The notes beneath the pieces were generated by a model. It had not been told where the DNA came from. It saw only the letters and a program-made list of their open reading frames with translations, and did no database searches. From positions 1-36,228 of IMG/VR virus record IMGVR_UViG_3300042923_000725: a stretch of 36,228 bases of DNA, one strand, 5' to 3'. The translations under genes and the position numbers were made by a program. Position 1 is the first letter of the stretch. Each line of letters opens with the position of its first letter. This document shows positions 22,083 through 28,365 of this stretch, in pieces. Source of the DNA: a virus.

Positions 22083-23540
22083 TCAATTTGCATACCAAGA
22101 TATTTCGGCCGTTTCGCCATTTTCGATCCTGATGGAATGGACAACTTGACGGATTGCGTTCTTCGCCTTAATGCGGTCTATAGAAGTAACATCGCCTAAC
22201 AGCTTCCTTGACGTCTCCTGAACTTTCTGATGCTCGAACGATTGATTGCCTTCCTCAAGCTCATTTAACGTCTGTGTGAGCCTCCTGCGGTCTTCCTCGA
22301 CCTGTTCCGTCGCCCTCTTTAATGCTTCAGCTGTGATCAACTCGTCTGTATAAGCTTCGATTTGTTTTTGCATTTTCCTGTCTAGGCGTTCAATTTTAGC
22401 TATTATTACGTCTTTTTCAAGCGATGGTGCCGCCTTTGGCTTCGCAATCACTAGTTGAAGAGACCCCGGAGCTGCTTGTGCAACTTCTTTGATCCTGGCA
22501 ATAATGAGCAATTCAAGGTCGTCCCGAAAAACGTAATGATAAAAACAAGTCCCTTTCTTCAAATACCCATCGCATACGTATTTGTAATAAGGTGCCTGTT
22601 GATCAGGTCGCTTAGACCGGCTTTGTTGCTTCTTTCCGTTCATGACTGATCCGCAATGCCCGCATCGTATTAACCCCGAAAGCAAATAGGTATCATCACG
22701 AACGTGTCGGCCAATTGACTTCCTGCCTTCAAATTGGCGTTGAATCTCCTCGAAGGTTTCGTTTTCCAAGATCGCGTCATGGTGATCAGTAATTCGAATC
22801 CATTCGCTTTCAGGTCTTTTAAGTATTCGCGTGCCTTGTTTGTAAGTGACATTATAAACAAAGTTGCCTATAAGGGTTTCACGTTTAAGGAGTTCGCGGA
22901 CAATTCGTTCATGCCATTCGTAGCCGCCTTTAGTTTTAATGCCCATCTTGTTTAGGCGCATGGCTATACTACGTCCACCTTCTCCTTTTATGGCCCATTC
23001 AGCCATATTACGGACGATCAGGGATTCTTCGTAATTAATAAACCGTACCCCATCGACAATGTCATACCCATAACACGGACGAGTGATTTCTTTTTCGCCT
23101 TTGCGGGCTAGGGAAAGCATATTATCCCTCACCCTTTCTGCATTTCGTGCTCGTTCAAATTCGGCGACTGCTCCAAGAATTTGGAGCGTAATCCGCCCGG
23201 CTGGTGTTGTCGTATCGAACTTCTCACTAGCGGAAGCAAACTCGCATTGATATTTTTCAAGAAAGTCAATAAGGTTCAAAAGATCAAGAAGCTTACGGCA
23301 TATCCGATCGATTTTGGTTATGATGACGATTTTTCCTTTTCCCTGCTTCGCATCATCCAACAATCGAGTCATAGCTGGTCTTCGCATGTCTTTCGCGCTG
23401 TAACCGTCATCGACATAGAAAATGGGCTCGTCCAACCCATAGGTGATACAATACGCCTTCAGACGTTCTTGCTGTTCGTCCAAGGAATTTCCCTCGACCT
23501 GCTCGTCCGTACTAACCCGGATATAAGCTAATGGCTGCAA
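22083..23540 (-). CDS. int: Large serine recombinase (integrase)
   Basis: 485 residues from TTG 23540, 9 bases after GGGAGG; an ATG at 23573 lies upstream of that site. Catalytic domain: Ser10 in PLAYIRVSTDEQ, YVDDGYSAKDMRRPAM, IITKIDRICRKL and EFERARNAERV. Recombinase domain to about 280, zinc ribbon with cysteines 293, 296, 323 and 332, then a coiled coil (about 365-445). Such enzymes integrate phage DNA unidirectionally between attP and attB and need a directionality factor to excise. It is last in an operon headed by the ImmA-like protease behind a LexA box. Confidence 0.96.
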   Translation of the reverse strand: MQPLAYIRVSTDEQVEGNSLDEQQERLKAYCITYGLDEPIFYVDDGYSAKDMRRPAMTRLLDDAKQGKGKIVIITKIDRICRKLLDLLNLIDFLEKYQCEFASASEKFDTTTPAGRITLQILGAVAEFERARNAERVRDNMLSLARKGEKEITRPCYGYDIVDGVRFINYEESLIVRNMAEWAIKGEGGRSIAMRLNKMGIKTKGGYEWHERIVRELLKRETLIGNFVYNVTYKQGTRILKRPESEWIRITDHHDAILENETFEEIQRQFEGRKSIGRHVRDDTYLLSGLIRCGHCGSVMNGKKQQSRSKRPDQQAPYYKYVCDGYLKKGTCFYHYVFRDDLELLIIARIKEVAQAAPGSLQLVIAKPKAAPSLEKDVIIAKIERLDRKMQKQIEAYTDELITAEALKRATEQVEEDRRRLTQTLNELEEGNQSFEHQKVQETSRKLLGDVTSIDRIKAKNAIRQVVHSIRIENGETAEISWYAN

Positions 23541-23563
23541 AGTCAGAACCCTCCCTAAATGGT

Positions 23564-24013
23564 TTATTTCCATCTGTAATAACGATCAATGTCTTCTAGC
23601 TGCATAATTTCCTCGATATCAGCCATCTGAATAATGAATTGTTCGGCCCGAATATAATGATCGTCAGGTGTTTCAGATCGATCTACAAAAACGCCACGAT
23701 CTTCGAGTTCTTGAATTCGTCGATCGATGTCTTTTTCGAGCCTGTTGATTAAATACGGGAGATAGATGCCGAAGCACGGCCCGATTTGCGCCTCTTTTTC
23801 CGGATTCCGAATCATCTCTCCTTGCGTGATGGTGACAGACATAATATCGTTGTCAAAATCCTCCATGCGATGAAGCTTAAACGGTGATGTTAAAGCAAGG
23901 TAAAAATAGTTCTTGTCCCATGCGATCTTACCGGGTCCAAAGTAAACAACCATCTTCATAGGCGCGAGACTGAACGTCTCTGGGTGTTCTTCAAAATATA
24001 CAGAAACTTTCAT
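23564..24013 (-). CDS. Hypothetical protein between protease and integrase
   Basis: 149 residues from ATG 24013, 8-9 bases after AGGAGG; a TTG at 24019 is too close. An N-terminal beta-rich part (KVSVYFEEHPETFSLAPMKM) and a C-terminal acidic helical part (LEKDIDRRIQELEDRG, ending IEEIMQLEDIDRYYRWK). No family recognised. Located between an ImmA-type protease and the integrase in one operon, so a role as directionality factor or integrase/protease partner is possible but unproven. Confidence 0.65.
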   Translation of the reverse strand: MKVSVYFEEHPETFSLAPMKMVVYFGPGKIAWDKNYFYLALTSPFKLHRMEDFDNDIMSVTITQGEMIRNPEKEAQIGPCFGIYLPYLINRLEKDIDRRIQELEDRGVFVDRSETPDDHYIRAEQFIIQMADIEEIMQLEDIDRYYRWK

Positions 24014-24015
24014 TT

Positions 24016-24633
24016 TCAATTTCCTCCTCTGTTTTCTTCACGGAATTTTCGAGCAAAATCCTCTTGAACTAGCTTGATACGCTCTGCTGTAATCACCACC
24101 TTGGGTTGGGGATGCTTGTAGGATCGATCGATCCGGCCCCAGAAAATGCGATTGCTGATATGAAACAATCGACGTTTAACAAGCGAAATCGGAAGGCAAA
24201 ATGCTTCGGCCAAGTTTTTCTCTAAAATTTGCAGAGTCGGGCTCTGGTCTATGTATTCCTGGATCATGTAAATTGGCATTGAGGCGTACAACTGAAATTG
24301 AGAGGCTTGATTTTCTTGCAGCTCCCTGATTAGTGTCGGCAACTTGTGTTGAATGCCTACATGCTTTAAAGGGTGACATAGTTCATGAAAGAATTTTTCT
24401 CGCGTGGTTTCCTCATCATCCTTTTCATTAAGCAAAATAATGGCATTGTGATAACCGTCTTCGCGATCCTCCCAGTCGGCCATGCATTTCCCGGAATAAT
24501 AATGCACCTGGATGCTAAAAATGCGGGACACCCGGCTGATCTGTAAGTCCATCGCACGATAAAGTCCATTTTCTTGATAGAGGCCATTCAGTTCAATCTC
24601 CAATTCCGATAACTGATATAGGCTAAAATCCAA
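24016..24633 (-). CDS. immA: ImmA/IrrE-type metallopeptidase
   Basis: 205 residues from TTG 24633 after GGGGTG. The zinc protease motif HELCH (83-87) lies in the context REKFFHELCHPLKH, as in the ImmA/IrrE (M78) family; the upstream YHNAIILLNE is also typical. In ICEBs1 of Bacillus subtilis, ImmA cleaves the repressor ImmR to induce the element (established). Here the adjacent repressor gene is the likely substrate. A perfect LexA box lies 17 bases before the start, which would add direct SOS control. Confidence 0.9.
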   Translation of the reverse strand: MDFSLYQLSELEIELNGLYQENGLYRAMDLQISRVSRIFSIQVHYYSGKCMADWEDREDGYHNAIILLNEKDDEETTREKFFHELCHPLKHVGIQHKLPTLIRELQENQASQFQLYASMPIYMIQEYIDQSPTLQILEKNLAEAFCLPISLVKRRLFHISNRIFWGRIDRSYKHPQPKVVITAERIKLVQEDFARKFREENRGGN

Positions 24634-24650
24634 AACATCACCCCATACAG

Positions 24651-24662
24651 GAACATATGTTC
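24651..24662. promoter_or_regulatory. LexA (SOS) box 2 at the immA-int operon
   Basis: GAACATATGTTC, a perfect match to the GAAC-RNRY-GTTC core, immediately upstream of the protease gene on the minus strand. A -10-like TATAGA (minus strand, 24661-24666) abuts it. The repressor terminator lies on the other side, so the operon needs its own promoter here. Confidence 0.8.
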
Positions 24663-24680
24663 TATACTAAGTTAAAAAGA

Positions 24681-24705
24681 AAAGCCCTCGTTGTAGTCGG
24701 GCTTT
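24681..24705 (-). terminator. Terminator between repressor and immA
   Basis: AAAGCCC (24681-24687) pairs with GGGCTTT (24699-24705) over an 11-nt loop. T-rich tracts on both sides (TCTTTTT on the minus strand, ATTTTTGTTTT on the plus) allow termination in either direction. It isolates repressor transcription from the immA-int operon. Confidence 0.85.
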
Positions 24706-24734
24706 ATTTTTGTTTTGATCGGATTACTTAATCA

Positions 24735-25070
24735 TCACCTAGATTTTTTTTCTCTAAGAGTTTTGATAAAAGCATCAGCCAACTCAATTTCTTCTTGGGT
24801 CCAGCCTTTACCGCCATCAAAGTATGCTCGACCCGAATTTGGGTCTGCTTCGGTATACCCGAATTTTTCGAGAAGATCGTTTGGTGTCACACCCTTGAGA
24901 TATTTAGCGAGTATTTTGAGTTTTTCAGGACTGGCCTTATGAGTCCCTGCCTCAAGTCTATTTATAGTCGAATGACTAACTCCAGACTTATCAGCCAACT
25001 CTCTCTGGCTAGAATATCCACTTTCTTCCCTAAGCTTTGCAAAATAAATACCAAATTCTTTCAAATTCAT
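24735..25070 (-). CDS. XRE-family phage repressor (CI/ImmR-like)
   Basis: 111 residues. The helix-turn-helix spans about residues 8-65 (LREESGYSSQRELADKSG, VSHSTINRLEAGTHKASPEKL). The C-terminal 40 residues (GRAYFDGGKGWTQEEIELADAF) are a short dimerisation or protease-sensitive tail. It has no LexA-type autocleavage domain, so induction must act through another protein, consistent with the ImmA-like protease next to it. It diverges from the Cro-like gene across three operators. Confidence 0.9.
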   Translation of the reverse strand: MNLKEFGIYFAKLREESGYSSQRELADKSGVSHSTINRLEAGTHKASPEKLKILAKYLKGVTPNDLLEKFGYTEADPNSGRAYFDGGKGWTQEEIELADAFIKTLREKKSR

Positions 25071-25103
25071 ATGATATCACCTATTGCTTATTTTAACATT
25101 ACT

Positions 25104-25165
25104 GTTTCACGTATGAAACGATAATGTTGTTTCATGCGTGAAATTAATTGTTGCACGAATGATAC
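25104..25165. promoter_or_regulatory. Three repressor operators in the lysis/lysogeny switch
   Basis: O1 GTTTCACGTATGAAAC (25104-25119), O2 GTTTCATGCGTGAAAT (25129-25144) and O3 GTTGCACGAATGATAC (25150-25165) share GTTTCA-N4-TGAAAC, with one mismatch in O2 and two in O3. Spacings are 25 and 21 bp. O3 overlaps the -35 of the rightward promoter and O1 lies near the leftward start region. Confidence 0.8.
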
Positions 25166-25179
25166 GGACATGATATATT
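25151..25179 (+). promoter_or_regulatory. Rightward early promoter
   Basis: TTGCAC (25151-25156), 17-bp spacer, TATATT (25174-25179) with TGA before the -10 (extended -10). O3 covers the -35, so repressor binding shuts the early operon. Confidence 0.7.
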
Positions 25180-25184
25180 GTTTT

Positions 25185-25202
25185 TGTAACAAGCTTGAGA
25201 CA
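25185..25202. repeat. 18-bp inverted repeat, left arm
   Basis: TGTAACAAGCTTGAGACA at 25185-25202 is the exact reverse complement of 25440-25457. Each copy is itself an imperfect palindrome (TGTnnCAAGCTTGnnACA). The left copy lies between promoter and ribosome-binding site of the Cro-like gene. Confidence 0.8.
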
Positions 25203-25219
25203 AGGAGGTGCAAAAATAA

Positions 25220-25528
25220 TTGAGGATTTTGCTTCGAACAGAAGCTCTGGACAACATCCAAAAAGAACTAGGTCTCAATGAGCAGGATTTCGCAGAACAC
25301 CTAGATATATCTAGGGCGCAACTATGGAGGGCTAGGCTAAATCCGGAGGATAAAAGATTTTCGTTAGGTCAAGATTTCATTGCAAAAATACTCGACAAGT
25401 TAAAGAGGCCATTTGAAGAAATATTTTTTTTGGACCAAGTGTCTCAAGCTTGTTACACACCGGTAATTAGGGAGGAAAGGTATGAAAAAAAGGTCCATCA
25501 TCCAAAATCCTTTACGGATCATAAGTGA
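25220..25528 (+). CDS. Cro-like HTH protein
   Basis: 102 residues from TTG 25220 after AAGGAGGTG. A helix-turn-helix is visible at about residues 16-50 (LGLNEQDFAEHLDISRAQLW). It is the first gene rightwards from the switch, where Cro or an antirepressor is expected. Its 3' part contains the right arm of the 18-bp inverted repeat, and it overlaps the next gene by 47 bases. Confidence 0.75.
   Translation: MRILLRTEALDNIQKELGLNEQDFAEHLDISRAQLWRARLNPEDKRFSLGQDFIAKILDKLKRPFEEIFFLDQVSQACYTPVIREERYEKKVHHPKSFTDHK
25440..25457. repeat. 18-bp inverted repeat, right arm
   Basis: Exact reverse complement of 25185-25202, lying inside the coding end of the Cro-like gene. The two arms enclose the ribosome-binding site, start and HTH region (237 bp). 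Confidence 0.8.
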
Positions 25529-25670
25529 AAAGGTTGTGTCGCGATCAAACCCAGACGAGATAATCGGATCGCGTCCAGAAGATTTCCCGCAATTATCTAA
25601 TACATGCAAACTCATCGCAGCCACGATTGAAACAGGAAAGGAATATAGATTGGTAGGCAAATCGAATTGA
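25482..25670 (+). CDS. Small hypothetical protein
   Basis: 62 residues, ATG 25482 after GGGAGG. A basic start (MKKRSIIQNPLRIISEK), then PDEIIGSRPEDFPQLSN and a short C-terminal strand region. It overlaps the Cro-like gene in another frame, which is acceptable given the good ribosome-binding site. No family recognised. Confidence 0.55.
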   Translation: MKKRSIIQNPLRIISEKVVSRSNPDEIIGSRPEDFPQLSNTCKLIAATIETGKEYRLVGKSN

Positions 25671-25691
25671 AGGGAAGGGGGCGAAAGCGGA

Positions 25692-25826
25692 TTGACTGCA
25701 AAGATCAAGGAGTTAAAAGAAACCGAAGATGTCGGAGTCGTCTTGGAGCATTTGAAAAAAGGGTGGCTACTCCATAATGTAGCGAGCCACCTTGATATTT
25801 ATAAGTTTTTACTCATTCGGATTTGA
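25692..25826 (+). CDS. Possible small ORF
   Basis: 44 residues from TTG 25692 behind a G-rich GGGAAGGGG site (MTAKIKELKETEDVGVVLEH..., then LKKGWLLHNVASHL). It overlaps the end of the convergent gene by 14 bases and spans a hairpin (25762-25791), which argues against it. The domain-like pattern VGVVLEHLKKGWLLHNVASHL makes translation plausible. Confidence 0.35.
   Translation: MTAKIKELKETEDVGVVLEHLKKGWLLHNVASHLDIYKFLLIRI
25762..25791 (+). terminator. Hairpin, possible attenuator or terminator
   Basis: GGTGGCT (25762-25768) pairs with AGCCACC (25785-25791). AT-rich sequence follows but there is no clean T-run. It could end the short early transcript before the convergent minus-strand gene. 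Confidence 0.4.
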
Positions 25827-26037
25827 CGGCTGAACTTTTCTCATTTTCTTCTTCTGTGAGCTTATCGATCATCTCTTGCATTATCAAATTCTGGGTTTTC
25901 TTCAAAACGAAAAAGAATTGCGGAGTTCCTTCGATGATAGTATGGCCGTTATCAATTAGCTCCCATCCGGAACTCAGGTGGGCGTTGGCCTCTTCGATCG
26001 ATTCTACTTTTACGATTTTGTTGTTTGGATCGGACAT
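25813..26037 (-). CDS. Small protein of unknown function
   Basis: 74 residues, ATG 26037 after AGGAGATG. The N-terminal segment IVKVESIEEANAHLSSGWELIDNG resembles a small domain found in many bacterial and phage proteins in which a strand is followed by a helix and a GWELI motif; the C-terminus is an acidic helix. It is transcribed against the early operon from its own extended -10 promoter (TGGTAGAAT, minus strand, at 26083-26091), so it may be expressed in the lysogen. Confidence 0.65.
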   Translation of the reverse strand: MSDPNNKIVKVESIEEANAHLSSGWELIDNGHTIIEGTPQFFFVLKKTQNLIMQEMIDKLTEEENEKSSAVKSE

Positions 26038-26082
26038 TTGTTCATCTCCTTTCTGTACGAATGGGTAAATCAGACAATTACT

Positions 26083-26091
26083 ATTCTACCA
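26083..26091 (-). promoter_or_regulatory. Extended -10 promoter for the minus-strand small gene
   Basis: Minus strand TGGTAGAAT: TGn followed by TAGAAT (26083-26088). It lies about 50 bases before the gene start. No convincing -35. Confidence 0.45.
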
Positions 26092-26126
26092 GAAATAGAG
26101 ATCGAGGGAAGGGATAAATAAAGACT

Positions 26127-26159
26127 TCCCGCCGTCGATCAGGGGAATCGACAGCGGGA
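26127..26159. other. Strong hairpin in the 260-bp intergenic region
   Basis: CCCGC-c-GTCGAT pairs with ATCGAC-a-GCGGG plus one outer pair (12 pairs, one mismatch, 7-nt loop). Read leftwards it is followed by T-rich sequence and could terminate minus-strand transcripts. The adjoining 26160-26215 segment resembles, on the minus strand, the 3' end of a tRNA (GGTTCAAACC...TACCA), but does not fold as one. Confidence 0.4.
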
Positions 26160-26261
26160 TCTGGTAGGGGGACAAGCGAGGGTTTGAACCGGGGACGTGG
26201 GAGTGCGAGGGAAAAAATCAACTTGCTTACAACTACATAGTAATCGAGCCCGCCCGGTAAG

Positions 26262-26280
26262 TATAGTGCAAATTATGCAC
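26262..26280 (+). promoter_or_regulatory. Promoter -10 with palindromic operator before the HTH gene
   Basis: TATAGT (26262-26267) is followed at once by GTGCAAATTATGCAC (26266-26280), GTGCA and TGCAC arms around 5 bases. Its position at the start site suggests autoregulation by the downstream HTH protein. The -35 is weak. Confidence 0.45.
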
Positions 26281-26298
26281 ATAAGGAGGGCTGAAAAC

Positions 26299-26586
26299 AT
26301 GGCAAAAGCCAGTACTGGCACGGTATTTCGGTTGTGCAGAGAGCGCGCCGAAATGTCACAAGATGAAGTCGCAGAGAGAATCATGAAAGATCGGTCGATA
26401 GTCTCCCGGATAGATACGGGCGACATCATTCCAGATATCGAAACAGCCGCAGCATATGCATCCGTTACTGGCGGTGAGGACGTAATCCAAGCGTACTATT
26501 TCAATAATCCAGGGCGTCGGGGGGCGCGGACTATGCAGCTGACGCCCAACGCAGGGGGCGGAGCTGCATGGACCGTAAAGAGCTGA
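26299..26586 (+). CDS. HTH-type (XRE) regulator
   Basis: 95 residues from ATG 26299, 8 bases after AAGGAGGG. HTH at about residues 8-57: VFRLCRERAEMSQDEVAERI, SIVSRIDTGDIIPDIETAAAYAS. The C-terminal 30 residues are Gly/Arg/Ala-rich. It begins the early gene block and may be a second early regulator. Overlaps the next tiny gene. Confidence 0.78.
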   Translation: MAKASTGTVFRLCRERAEMSQDEVAERIMKDRSIVSRIDTGDIIPDIETAAAYASVTGGEDVIQAYYFNNPGRRGARTMQLTPNAGGGAAWTVKS

Positions 26587-26666
26587 TCGGAGAGATCATG
26601 ATGATGTTTGTAGCTGTTCCAGTGTTTGGGTTTATAGCGGTGTGCTTGACGGCATTTTTTCAATAA
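26568..26666 (+). CDS. 32-residue single-pass membrane peptide
   Basis: ATG 26568, preceded by GGGGGCGGAG. The sequence is MDRKELIGEIMMMFVAVPVFG followed by a hydrophobic stretch ending in FFQ. Short charged N-terminus then about 22 hydrophobic residues. It overlaps the HTH gene by 19 bases and ends just before the AAGGAGG of the next gene. Confidence 0.45.
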   Translation: MDRKELIGEIMMMFVAVPVFGFIAVCLTAFFQ

Positions 26667-26678
26667 GGAGGCATTGGG

Positions 26679-27029
26679 GTGAACTATCTTAAGATCGGCG
26701 AGGATGGACGGAAAGAGCTGGATTATCAAGCTATCGAGGCATTGACAACCTCGATATTTGCTAAAGGCTTGCTAGACGCACTTAGAAATCGGACGAATAT
26801 TTTCAAAGTGGAAATTCAGGAGCTCGGTGGAGCGACCGGCAAACAGTTTACAGCATTTCGCATCATCATTGGGACGCGATCGGTTCCAACATTTTATTTC
26901 GAAATAACCTACAACCACAACAATGATACCTATTGGATCGATCACGACATTTGCATCCATGATCTTTATAAAATTTCAGACTTTGTAGATCAACACAAAA
27001 AAGAAAAAGCCGCCGTGCTAGGCGACTAG
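26679..27029 (+). CDS. Hypothetical early protein
   Basis: 116 residues from GTG 26679 after AAGGAGG. Mixed alpha/beta: KIGEDGRKELDYQAIEALTTS, then FKVEIQELGG, TAFRIIIGTRSVPTFYFEIT and a final charged helix. No family recognised. Within the early operon. Confidence 0.65.
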   Translation: MNYLKIGEDGRKELDYQAIEALTTSIFAKGLLDALRNRTNIFKVEIQELGGATGKQFTAFRIIIGTRSVPTFYFEITYNHNNDTYWIDHDICIHDLYKISDFVDQHKKEKAAVLGD

Positions 27030-27123
27030 GTTGGCACTCTGGGAAAGCACCTATGGATATTGTAAATCATGGAGAACGGAAAAACAAGAACAAATATTCG
27101 CATTTCGAAGGAGCGATATTATC

Positions 27124-27447
27124 ATGTCAGCCGTCGCAATTCAAATAACACAAGATCACGATTTATTTTCTGACAGGTATTGGAGAGGGCTGTTATACCT
27201 CTTCGGCTCAAACCCCAAGCTTCAGCAATATTTCACTACTTACTTTTTCGACCTTGAGGCTGGCGTCGTGCGGACACTGGAGCTGAAGAAAAGATCGCGT
27301 TCTTGGTCGAACAGCGAACGGTTCCTCCTCGATCTCGCCTGCCATTTGTACAACGAGAATCACAAGGTAAATTTGTCCGACATGGACCTGCTCGATCAAA
27401 GCAACAAAGAGTTGGCTTTGTCGGCAATCAGATTACGCTTTGGATAA
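27124..27447 (+). CDS. Hypothetical early protein
   Basis: 107 residues from ATG 27124 with AAGGAG upstream; an in-frame TTG 31 codons earlier has no site. Residues 40-107 (YFFDLEAGVVRTLELKKRS, SERFLLDLACHLYNENHKVN, LDQSNKELALSAIRLRFG) fit a helical phage accessory protein of unknown function common in Firmicutes phages. Two small hairpins (27464-27482, 27486-27501) follow. Confidence 0.65.
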   Translation: MSAVAIQITQDHDLFSDRYWRGLLYLFGSNPKLQQYFTTYFFDLEAGVVRTLELKKRSRSWSNSERFLLDLACHLYNENHKVNLSDMDLLDQSNKELALSAIRLRFG

Positions 27448-27463
27448 AAATCCGCCTGACGAT

Positions 27464-27501
27464 GACCGGAGGGAAACCGGTCGAAACGCCCGAAGGGGCG
27501 T
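27464..27501 (+). other. Tandem hairpins in an early intergenic gap
   Basis: GACCGG/CCGGTC at 27464-27482 and ACGCCC/GGGCGT at 27486-27501 (4-nt loop). No T-run, so mRNA processing or stability elements are more likely than a terminator. Confidence 0.35.
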
Positions 27502-27540
27502 CGCGGATATCCGCAAATACGAGCAGGGGAGGGAAAACCT

Positions 27541-27753
27541 ATGATACCGAGTGTTGGTAGGATCGTGCATTACCAAAGGCGCGGGTCGGCCGATGGAGTC
27601 CATAAAAGTGAGCCGAGCGCCGCGATCGTAACCGCCGTTGTTGACGCGGAAACTGTCCATCTGTGCGTGTTGAATCCGGAAGGCATGTACTTTAACCGCG
27701 ATGTAAAGCAAGGCGATGAGCCGGGCCAATGGCAATGGCCTCCGAGGGTGTAA
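27541..27753 (+). CDS. Small phage protein (MIPSVGRIVHY type)
   Basis: 70 residues, ATG 27541 after GGGAGGG. It starts with MIPSVGRIVHYQRRG and contains AAIVTAVVDAETVHLCVLNP and a WQWP ending. This layout is very common in phage early regions (a small beta-barrel-like protein of unknown function). It precedes another small KOW-like gene. Confidence 0.7.
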   Translation: MIPSVGRIVHYQRRGSADGVHKSEPSAAIVTAVVDAETVHLCVLNPEGMYFNRDVKQGDEPGQWQWPPRV

Positions 27754-27756
27754 GCC

Positions 27757-28056
27757 ATGCTCACCCTCAAAGGCGATGTCGTCCGGATGAAAAACGGCGT
27801 AACAGGCGAAGTCGTTGAGATTTGGGGCATCGCCCGGACATGGCTTCGATTGCTTACGCCGGACGGCGAAATAAGGGTATTCGAACATGACGTGGACACC
27901 ATCCTTTCTCGCGGGGCGGACAAGCCCAATAGAATATGGGGGAGGGAGGTGAAAACAGACCATGGAGATCAACATCAACGATCTGGCGGGCGGCGCGCTG
28001 GCCGAGAAAGTCAACATCGAGCTGCGCAAGCTGGCCGCAAACGTGTTGGACCCTAA
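27757..28056 (+). CDS. Small KOW/SH3-like protein
   Basis: 99 residues, ATG 27757. The first 60 residues (LTLKGDVVRMKNGVTGEVVE, TWLRLLTPDGEIRVFEHDVD) look like a small SH3/KOW-type barrel. The last 35 residues are low-quality sequence reading through the start of the next gene in another frame (95-base overlap), so the true protein may have lost or gained its tail by a frameshift. Confidence 0.55.
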   Translation: MLTLKGDVVRMKNGVTGEVVEIWGIARTWLRLLTPDGEIRVFEHDVDTILSRGADKPNRIWGREVKTDHGDQHQRSGGRRAGRESQHRAAQAGRKRVGP

Positions 28057-28336
28057 TACGGAATCCAAGGCAACCCGTTCCGTGACCGTCAAAATCACAG
28101 TCAAGCCCAACGAGAAGCGTCAACTCGCTGAGACAGACATTTCCGTCACATCGGCCCTTGCCCCGTCGAAGGGGATTCCGACATCTTTCATCTTCGATTT
28201 TGACAAGGAAGGCAAAGCAGTCGTTAAGGAGCTGGTGACGGACGCCCACGATGTTAACCAAATGGCATTTGACAACAGCGGCGAGGTCATGGACGGTACC
28301 GGGCAAAAAGTAGTCGGACATGGACGGTTTCGGTAA
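27962..28336 (+). CDS. Phage 'replication terminator'-type protein
   Basis: 124 residues, ATG 27962, with GGAGGTG about 10 bases upstream. Pattern MEININDLAGGALAEKVNIE, then DPNTESKATRSVTVKITVKP, DISVTSALAPSKGIPTSFIF. This matches proteins often annotated as replication terminator protein in Bacillales phages; no biochemical role is established for these, and the name should be read as a family label. Confidence 0.7.
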   Translation: MEININDLAGGALAEKVNIELRKLAANVLDPNTESKATRSVTVKITVKPNEKRQLAETDISVTSALAPSKGIPTSFIFDFDKEGKAVVKELVTDAHDVNQMAFDNSGEVMDGTGQKVVGHGRFR

Positions 28337-28365
28337 TCATTCATCTATTATTCGGAGGTTAGCTC

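Noticed and set aside
22037-22150. 37-codon plus-strand ORF antisense to the integrase end
   Set aside because: The ribosome-binding site is too distant, it has no recognisable pattern, and it overlaps the integrase coding region.
26160-26215. Functional tRNA gene
   Set aside because: T-stem has only three of five pairs, and the acceptor distance is four bases too long; no anticodon arm visible.
27463-27560. 33-codon ORF in the gap after the 107-residue early protein
   Set aside because: No ribosome-binding site; its span is occupied by two hairpins and the start of the next real gene.
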